From JAAFIP01 sp043772355 (GTDB taxonomy: Bacteria; Pseudomonadota; Gammaproteobacteria; Burkholderiales; Burkholderiaceae_C), in the NCBI GenBank assembly GCA_043772355.1, contig JAYVGI010000390.1:1-15769 (forward strand): a stretch of DNA of 15,769 nucleotides, in the 5' to 3' direction. Shown here one piece after another: positions 6,880-11,679 of this stretch. A model generated the notes under the pieces. That model worked only from the letters and a program-made list of their open reading frames with translations, was not told the origin of the DNA and made no database searches. Position 1 is the first letter of the stretch, and every line of letters starts with the position of its first letter. Both the position numbers and the translations under genes were made by a program.

Positions 6880-8559
6880 CTAGTTCAATGCAAACACATA
6901 CAGCGTACCGCCCTCAGGGCTGGCCGCTACCATTTTCTCACCCAGCGCGCCGAAGAAGGCTGGGATCGACTGGGTCCGACCGGACACAACCGCTACATAC
7001 TGCTTGCCGTCCAGGGTGTAGGTCATCGGTGCAGCGGAGATACCGGAGCCGGTATTGAACTTCCACAGCTCTTTACCTGTTTTGGCATCCAGAGCCTTGA
7101 ACCAGCCTTTGATATCACCGTGGAACAGCAGGTTACCCGCAGTGCTCATCATGCCACCGGTAAATGGCAGGTCTTCCTTGTTGAACCAGACTTGCTTTTG
7201 CGCAACTGGGTCCCAGGCTTTGACGCCGCCCATGTGACCACCAGGGCCTACTTTGCCCAAGTCAAAGTTCACACCCAGGTAGAACGCGCCGCGCTTGTAG
7301 TCGCTCTGAATGCCTTCCATGTCCATGCACAGATTCATGGTGGGAATGTAGACCAAGCCGGTTTGGGCGCTGTAGCTGACGGGCATCCAGTTTTTTCCAC
7401 CAATCAGGTTCGGGCATATGTCGGAGGCCTTGCGTTTCATACCGGGGCGTTTGGCGTTGCCTGCAGCCTCGATCGGGGTGCCGGTCTTCATGTCGATACC
7501 GGTAGCCCAGTTGACACCTTCAATGTACTGCTTGGCAGACAACAGTTTGCCGTTGGCACGGTCAATCACGTAGAAGAAGCCGTTGCGGTTGGCCTGCATG
7601 ATGGCAGGTACTTTTTTGCCGTCCACTGGGTAGTCAGCAAACACCAACTCGTTAACGCCGTCGTAGTCCCACGCGTCATGCGGTGTGAATTGGTAGTGCC
7701 AAGTAATCTTGCCGGTATCGGCATTCATGGCCAGTACAGAGGCAGAGTACAGATTGGTGAATTTACCAACATCTGAGCTGTCGTTGCCGCGAACCGATGC
7801 TGACCAAGGCGATGGGTTGCTGGTACCGTAGTACACCAAGTTCAGCTTGGGGTCGTAAGAGCCAATGTGCCAAGCCACTGCACCACCCAATTTGCCAGAG
7901 TCACCCTTCCAGGTGTCTCCGCCAGGCTCGCCTTGCTGGGGAACCGTTTGGGTGCGCCAAACCTCTTTGCCAGTGGCTTGGTCCAGCGCCACGATGGAGC
8001 CGCGAGCACCGTACTCGCCGCCACCGTAACCGGTGACAACCAAGTTTTTAACCAAAGTGGGAGGCGAGGTGATGACGGAGCCTTGGGTGTAGTCGGTAAC
8101 CTGTGTCTTCCACAGTTCCTTGCCTGTCTTGGCATCCAGTGCGACCACATGGGCGTCCAGGCGGCCGACAAAAATGCGGCCATCGGCGTGGGCTACGCCA
8201 CGGTTGTTCACGTCGCAGCAGGCATACTGCTCAATGCCTTTCGGAATGTCTGGCTGGTAAGTCCATTTCACCTGGCCAGTTTTGGCGTCTACCGCGAAGG
8301 TGTTTTTGGGGCCAAAAGAGGAGGTCACAAAAAGAGTGTCGCCCACCAAGATGGGAGTTGACTCTTGCGAGCGATTGGTGCCCAGCTGCAAGGCCCATTG
8401 CACTTTGAGTTTATTGACGTTGCCCGCGTTGATCTGGTTGGAGCTGCTGAATCGGGTGTTGCCCGAGTCGCCGCCGTACATCGGCCAATTTTGCGCGCTT
8501 GCCATGGACGCGATGCCCATTGTCAAACCCAGTACCACCGGGTTTAAAAAATTTCTCAT
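6880..8559 (-). CDS. PQQ-dependent alcohol dehydrogenase, lanthanide-type (XoxF/PedH-like)
   Basis: This periplasmic quinoprotein has 559 residues with a signal peptide (about 1-23, ending MASAQ before NWPMYGG). Propeller W-motifs of the type 'AL.AKTGKELWK' recur through the chain. Active-site features are all present: vicinal Cys114-Cys115 (YACCDVNNRG) next to PQQ, metal-ligand candidates Glu182 (GGEYGARG) and Asn248 (GTSNPSPW), catalytic Asp298 and Arg325 (NRNGFFYV). Asp300 follows the catalytic Asp by two positions (WDYDG). In calcium enzymes such as MxaF that position is Ala or Ser, while XoxF, ExaF and PedH have Asp, so lanthanide use is inferred. The substrate (methanol, ethanol or other primary alcohols) cannot be decided. 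ATG 8559-8557 has an AGGAG 7 nt upstream. A downstream hairpin pair separates it from the accessory genes; no separate cytochrome cL gene is seen. Confidence 0.96.
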   Translation of the reverse strand: MRNFLNPVVLGLTMGIASMASAQNWPMYGGDSGNTRFSSSNQINAGNVNKLKVQWALQLGTNRSQESTPILVGDTLFVTSSFGPKNTFAVDAKTGQVKWTYQPDIPKGIEQYACCDVNNRGVAHADGRIFVGRLDAHVVALDAKTGKELWKTQVTDYTQGSVITSPPTLVKNLVVTGYGGGEYGARGSIVALDQATGKEVWRTQTVPQQGEPGGDTWKGDSGKLGGAVAWHIGSYDPKLNLVYYGTSNPSPWSASVRGNDSSDVGKFTNLYSASVLAMNADTGKITWHYQFTPHDAWDYDGVNELVFADYPVDGKKVPAIMQANRNGFFYVIDRANGKLLSAKQYIEGVNWATGIDMKTGTPIEAAGNAKRPGMKRKASDICPNLIGGKNWMPVSYSAQTGLVYIPTMNLCMDMEGIQSDYKRGAFYLGVNFDLGKVGPGGHMGGVKAWDPVAQKQVWFNKEDLPFTGGMMSTAGNLLFHGDIKGWFKALDAKTGKELWKFNTGSGISAAPMTYTLDGKQYVAVVSGRTQSIPAFFGALGEKMVAASPEGGTLYVFALN

Positions 8560-8566
8560 GACCTGT

Positions 8567-8571
8567 CTCCT
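8567..8571 (-). promoter_or_regulatory. Ribosome binding site of the PQQ dehydrogenase gene
   Basis: AGGAG on the minus strand lies 7 nt before ATG 8559-8557. It is the clearest Shine-Dalgarno sequence in the alcohol-oxidation locus, fitting high translation of this gene, and it supports the chosen start. Confidence 0.8.
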
Positions 8572-8692
8572 ATTTAGTGGGTTAATGAATTCTTTGAAAG
8601 AGTCCGGATCAATGCATTGTTTTACCGGTGTGCGAAGCTTAGAACTTAATCCCCTTGCCTAAATCCGGGTTAGCCCTATGTGCTGACAATTA

Positions 8693-8707
8693 GTCGCATA
8701 TTGCGAC
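8693..8707. promoter_or_regulatory. Dyad-symmetric candidate operator upstream of the PQQ dehydrogenase
   Basis: GTCGCA and TGCGAC form a perfect 6-bp dyad around TAT, in the 177-bp gap upstream of the dehydrogenase start (about 135 bp from the ATG). The symmetry and placement suit a dimeric regulator binding an upstream activating site. The same gap also has a 10-bp palindrome, CAATGCATTG (8610-8619). I found no convincing sigma-70 or sigma-54 promoter at proper spacing, so the transcription start is not assigned. Confidence 0.4.
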
Positions 8708-8736
8708 ACTGTGGCCTTGTCATGTACTGTTACCAG

Positions 8737-9501
8737 CTAGGAACGCCACTTGACCAAATCCAAAGTCATCGTGCCACCTCGCAGTGTTCTGGAGGGCGAT
8801 TTTTCCACCCGCTCTACACGTACCAAACCGACCTTGGGGCAGTACCATTCAGTGCTGAACAGAGGCATGTCTCGCCACGAGAACAGAGCGTCCACGTACA
8901 GCTTAATTTTGGCCTCCCCCAGCACACGAATGCAGCCCTCAAAGGTACCCGCAGCGGTCTCTATTTTTTGCTCTAGCGCCTCGATTTTGTACACCATCAT
9001 CACAGGCTTGTGGGTGTAACGAATTTCTTTGGGGACTTCATTTTTGCGTTGCAGAATGTAAGCGACCGTGTTGGCCTCCCACTGGGTGCCGACGGCATAG
9101 GGTTTTTTCAGCACATACCGTGGCGGGTTATCGGTGATGAGTTCTTTGTCCAAGCCGTTTTTGCTGGCAACGCGAAAGATGCCCGAAGCGTCGCTGCGAA
9201 ACCAATAATCTACGCCGTTATCACTGTGCCTGCGCAGTGCAGGTTTGCCGTCCACGTCCTGAAGACCACGCGCGGAGAGTTCTAGCAAATCGATGCTGGG
9301 TTCGCCTGCTTCATCCAGATTTTTAGTGACGCGGTAAGTCCAGCTACGACCATCTTCCAGCGGAAAGTAGGCGTCCTGCTCAGGCTTTGGGCTGCAACCA
9401 GTGACGGCCAATGTGCCCACCACCGTACCGCTCACAATTGCCCATAAACGGCGTTGAAGGGGCCAAGCCTGCGGGTCGTTAGTGCGACGCTCTAGGGACA
9501 T
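8737..9501 (-). CDS. TapB-like lipoprotein, last gene of the ExbB/ExbD-like operon
   Basis: The 254-residue protein starts with a basic N-terminus (RRTNDPQAWPLQRRLW) and a hydrophobic stretch ending in a lipobox, VTGC, with lipidated Cys36. After it comes YFPLEDGRSWTYRV, followed by a beta-rich chain with YVLKKPYAVGTQWEA, an acid-rich AAGTFEGCIRV and PKVGLVRVE. This arrangement ('YFPL..G..W.Y', 'G..W', 'aGtf..c..v', 'vGlVr.e') resembles the TapB/DUF3108-like family of lipoproteins and secreted proteins (recognised by pattern, not searched). The product is probably anchored in the outer membrane facing the periplasm, because Ser rather than Asp follows the Cys. Only 2 bp separate its start (9501) from the upstream stop (9504-9506), so it belongs to the operon. 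The function is unknown. Confidence 0.82.
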   Translation of the reverse strand: MSLERRTNDPQAWPLQRRLWAIVSGTVVGTLAVTGCSPKPEQDAYFPLEDGRSWTYRVTKNLDEAGEPSIDLLELSARGLQDVDGKPALRRHSDNGVDYWFRSDASGIFRVASKNGLDKELITDNPPRYVLKKPYAVGTQWEANTVAYILQRKNEVPKEIRYTHKPVMMVYKIEALEQKIETAAGTFEGCIRVLGEAKIKLYVDALFSWRDMPLFSTEWYCPKVGLVRVERVEKSPSRTLRGGTMTLDLVKWRS

Positions 9502-9503
9502 GT

Positions 9504-10001
9504 TTATTTCTCCGGCAACTGGGGTGAGGGCAGGTCGCTGATCTTGATCTCCTGTTCGTCATTGCCGGGCGTGAGCCAACCTAGCCCGCGTCCGGTGCCC
9601 GCTTTGACTTCAGCGGTGCCCACTTGGCTGATGCCGTCACGGCCTTTTTTTATACCCTCTTCAATTTGCATATGCAGCTTGCGGGTGTAGGGCAACTGGT
9701 AAGCGCGTGGCTCCAGCACGGGGCCGTTGTCGCCTATTTTGCTCACCCACAGGTACAGCAGGCCCGGAGTTTTGCCGGTGGGCTCCTGCACCATGGCGGA
9801 CAGCATGACAAATTTGGGCGGCAAGGCATCGGTGCTGGGGATACCCCAGATAGAGTGCACCGCCTCGTGGCCGTAAAAATACAGCACCGTCACCGCTGTG
9901 ATCAGCACGCCTTTAAGCCAGGCGGGCCAGTGTGACCACAACAGCGCGACGAGGGTGACAAACAGTAATACCGCAAAACCCAAGATGATGGACAAACTCA
10001 T
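9504..10001 (-). CDS. Two-TM membrane protein of unknown function in the ExbB/ExbD-like operon
   Basis: The 165-residue protein has two hydrophobic segments close to the N-terminus (about 4-22, SIILGFAVLLFVTLVALLW, and 30-45, LKGVLITAVTVLYFYG) with a short WSHWPAW turn between them. The remaining 115 or so residues are soluble, with HEAVHSIWG just after the second segment, a basic stretch EEGIKKGRDG and a C-terminal Asp/Pro-rich tail. I do not recognise a family. Its ATG overlaps the TGA of the ExbD-like gene by 4 bp (ATGA), implying translational coupling, and the lipoprotein follows after 2 bp. The context suggests an accessory subunit of an inner-membrane complex with the two upstream genes. 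Confidence 0.82.
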   Translation of the reverse strand: MSLSIILGFAVLLFVTLVALLWSHWPAWLKGVLITAVTVLYFYGHEAVHSIWGIPSTDALPPKFVMLSAMVQEPTGKTPGLLYLWVSKIGDNGPVLEPRAYQLPYTRKLHMQIEEGIKKGRDGISQVGTAEVKAGTGRGLGWLTPGNDEQEIKISDLPSPQLPEK

Positions 10002-10633
10002 TTTGTACTGCTTCCTACCAGGCGCTTGGCCAGTGTGTTGATGCTGTTGACGGTGCCGTCGGGTTGCACGGTAAAGCGCACCATGGTGGCCTCTTCACCC
10101 CGGCTGGCTAAAAGTTGTTTGCCGTAGTACACCACTTCGGCGCGCGGGTTGACTTTGACGACCGAGATATTTACTTCCACTGGTTGCCCGGCTTTGGGGT
10201 GGGTGGCATCAACCTCTTTTGACTCAAAATAATGCGCATTCACTACATACTCTCCCGGTGCGATGCCGCGCACGGTCACCACCTCCTGGTTGAGCGGATT
10301 GACGATGGTGCGGCCGTTAACCACAATCGTGTCGTTAGACAAGCCCCGGTCATCGCGGTCCAAATGCATGAGCCCAGCCTCGCGTGTGCGGTACCACACC
10401 ACATCGCCTGTGGGGCCTTGCGCCCACATGTCGATGTCGTTGGGGTCAAGGTCAGGCCAGGACAACGTGATGATGTATTCCGCCTTGGCCGGAATGTCGC
10501 CCGCCTTGAGGGCCTTGGGGTTCATCGCCAGCAAAGCGATGAGAAAGCAAAATACAAACGCGATCAGCATGTTAAACAGCATGTCATAGAACGGATCTAC
10601 CTCCGGCTCTCGGGACATGCGGCGCCGGGCCAT
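9998..10633 (-). CDS. ExbD/TolR-like subunit with a YfaP (DUF2135)-like periplasmic domain
   Basis: The 211-residue protein has a basic cytoplasmic start (MARRRMSREPEVDPF) and one TM segment (about 17-37). Asp17 in VDPFYDMLFNMLIAF aligns with the protonatable Asp of ExbD/TolR (pattern 'TPFIDVMLVLLI'). The periplasmic part (about 53-137) has NDIDMWAQGPTGDVVWY, LDRDDRG and IAPGEYVVNAHYF, which match the 'DIDLHv..PnG..i.y ... lDrDd.g ... G.Y.V..H' pattern of YfaP/DUF2135 domains rather than the ExbD C-terminal domain. It abuts the upstream ExbB-like gene (TAA directly followed by ATG) and has GGAG 6 nt before the start. It probably forms a proton-driven channel with that gene product and transmits force to the envelope (inference). 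Annotation as ExbD-like is firm for the N-terminus and moderate for the domain. Confidence 0.85.
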   Translation of the reverse strand: MARRRMSREPEVDPFYDMLFNMLIAFVFCFLIALLAMNPKALKAGDIPAKAEYIITLSWPDLDPNDIDMWAQGPTGDVVWYRTREAGLMHLDRDDRGLSNDTIVVNGRTIVNPLNQEVVTVRGIAPGEYVVNAHYFESKEVDATHPKAGQPVEVNISVVKVNPRAEVVYYGKQLLASRGEEATMVRFTVQPDGTVNSINTLAKRLVGSSTK

Positions 10634-11443
10634 TTAGCGCTCCACAGCGCCGGTGTGCCTGCCAGCAGTGCGGTGCAGACCGTAGCGCTGGCAGTCGGCT
10701 ACCAGCAGATCCGCAAACCGGTCTAGCCGGGTCAACTGCAGGCCGAGCAAAATGTTTCCGACCAGTCCTACCATCGTGGTCAATAGTGCAACGCCCAAAC
10801 CAGTGGTCAAACTTTTAAGCAGCTCCTGCGATTGGGCGGGATCAAAGTTTTGCATTTGACCGATGTTCAGGGCCAGTATCGAAAACCCAATCACCTTGCC
10901 CAGCAAACCCAGTTTGAGCTGGATACCGTTGACCCACCATGCCGTGCTGTGCGGGCCATGGGTATGTTCCAGCAGCAAATCCAGCGGCGCATCGGCATCG
11001 CCTTGCGGGGCATCGAGGCCGCGCCAATATTCTGCCGCCCAACTGGTGGCCGAGTGATCGCCTAGCGCAGCTGCGACCAAGTTAGAAGAGAGTTTTGCAT
11101 CGTGAAGTGCCCGCCGCTGCATTTGTAGTTCGCGAGAGCGGGCGCCGCACCACAGGGTGGCGCAGCCAAACAAAACGATGATCACCAGCGTGATGCCGGT
11201 CGGGTCAGAGCGCAGCAACAAGCCCCAAACCCCTCGGACACCCAGTAGCCACGCGGCAAATAACAGCAGGCCGCCCAAGGCGGCCCACTCCAGCCAGAGA
11301 GGTTCAACCACGGACTGGCGGCGGTGCACCGCTGGCGGGGCCAGGGGCAGGGTTTGTCTCACTCGACCCCAAATTTTTAGCATTTGCACAGCATAGTACA
11401 GACGGTGTACCATTTTGAGAAAATTCTGTGCGAGACTGCCCAT
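10634..11443 (-). CDS. MotA/TolQ/ExbB-like proton channel subunit
   Basis: The 269-residue inner-membrane protein has four predicted TM segments (about 52-77, 84-102, 168-198 and 207-238), whereas TolQ and ExbB have three. The last two carry the family signature: LKLGLLGKVIGFSIL, then GLGVALLTTMVGLVGNILL and a post-TM LTRLDRFADLL. The ExbD-like gene follows without a gap, as expected for an ExbB-ExbD pair. In ExbB the 'LG.GTV.G' motif has a conserved Thr in the pore; here Lys183 stands at that place, while the second polar pair (TT in ALLTTMVG) is kept. ATG 11443-11441 lacks a good Shine-Dalgarno sequence, and the only AGG is inside a small hairpin. It is divergent from dnaB. The partner it drives is unknown; no TonB, Tol or TonB-dependent receptor gene lies in this operon. 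Confidence 0.88.
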   Translation of the reverse strand: MGSLAQNFLKMVHRLYYAVQMLKIWGRVRQTLPLAPPAVHRRQSVVEPLWLEWAALGGLLLFAAWLLGVRGVWGLLLRSDPTGITLVIIVLFGCATLWCGARSRELQMQRRALHDAKLSSNLVAAALGDHSATSWAAEYWRGLDAPQGDADAPLDLLLEHTHGPHSTAWWVNGIQLKLGLLGKVIGFSILALNIGQMQNFDPAQSQELLKSLTTGLGVALLTTMVGLVGNILLGLQLTRLDRFADLLVADCQRYGLHRTAGRHTGAVER

Positions 11444-11491
11444 CTAGGGTTTTACCTAGGCATCCACATCGCACAGTAGTGCGGGGTGGAT
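11444..11491 (-). promoter_or_regulatory. Two inverted repeats in the leader of the ExbB-like operon
   Basis: CTAGG (11444-11448) and CCTAG (11555 is unrelated; the partner is 11455-11459) form a stem around a 6-nt loop ending at the ExbB-like start codon and covering its only AGG. Next to it, ATCCAC (11462-11467) pairs with GTGGAT (11486-11491), and CGCAC (11470-11474) pairs with GTGCG (11479-11483) around AGTA. They may be an operator, or leader structures that limit translation of the operon. Confidence 0.4.
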
Positions 11492-11523
11492 ATTTGCAAC
11501 GGGCCAGCACCCAAACCAAGCGG

Positions 11524-11608
11524 GATTTATTTTTTTCACCCGTCCCATCACAGCTTATACACAGTGCTGCTCAGTTTATGCACAGGGCAGTCCACAGACT
11601 TATGCACA
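11524..11608 (+). promoter_or_regulatory. Cluster of three DnaA boxes with an adjacent T-rich 13-mer
   Basis: Three exact matches to the DnaA box consensus TTATNCACA lie on the plus strand: TTATACACA (11555-11563), TTATGCACA (11576-11584) and TTATGCACA (11600-11608). Each is set in a repeated CAG...CAG context, and their starts are 21 and 24 bp apart. A weaker CAGTCCACA (11588-11596) lies midway between the last two, giving 12-bp spacing. Upstream is GATTTATTTTTTT (11524-11536), which differs at one fixed position from the E. coli oriC 13-mer GATCTNTTNTTTT. The cluster lies 71 bp before the dnaB start. The boxes are seen; DnaA binding and its role (dnaB control, DnaA titration or origin-like activity) are inferred. 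Confidence 0.75.
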
Positions 11609-11679
11609 GCGGTTGCACCTGCTTGCTTGCTCCCGTCAGAGGGGCAGATTACCATCTACGATTAGCATAGAAAAAACAC

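Noticed and set aside
6541..7776. Long plus-strand open frame of 411 codons opposite the dehydrogenase and XoxJ-cytochrome genes
   Set aside because: It is antisense to two well-supported genes, spans their junction and terminator, and its translation has no recognisable motifs.
8700..8728. A GG-N10-GC pair on the minus strand upstream of the dehydrogenase, as in sigma-54 promoters
   Set aside because: Only the GG and GC dinucleotides fit; the flanking bases match the TGGCAC-N5-TTGC consensus poorly and the site overlaps the dyad. Another GG/GC pair near 8615-8628 has 9 rather than 10 bases between.
11524..11608. Main chromosomal origin of replication
   Set aside because: No dnaA, dnaN, gyrB, rpmH or parAB gene is near and only one 13-mer-like element is seen, so only an origin-like or regulatory cluster is claimed.
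11620..11679. Sigma-70 promoter for dnaB
   Set aside because: TACGAT (11657-11662) resembles a -10 element, but no -35 match lies 16-18 bp upstream, so no promoter is called.
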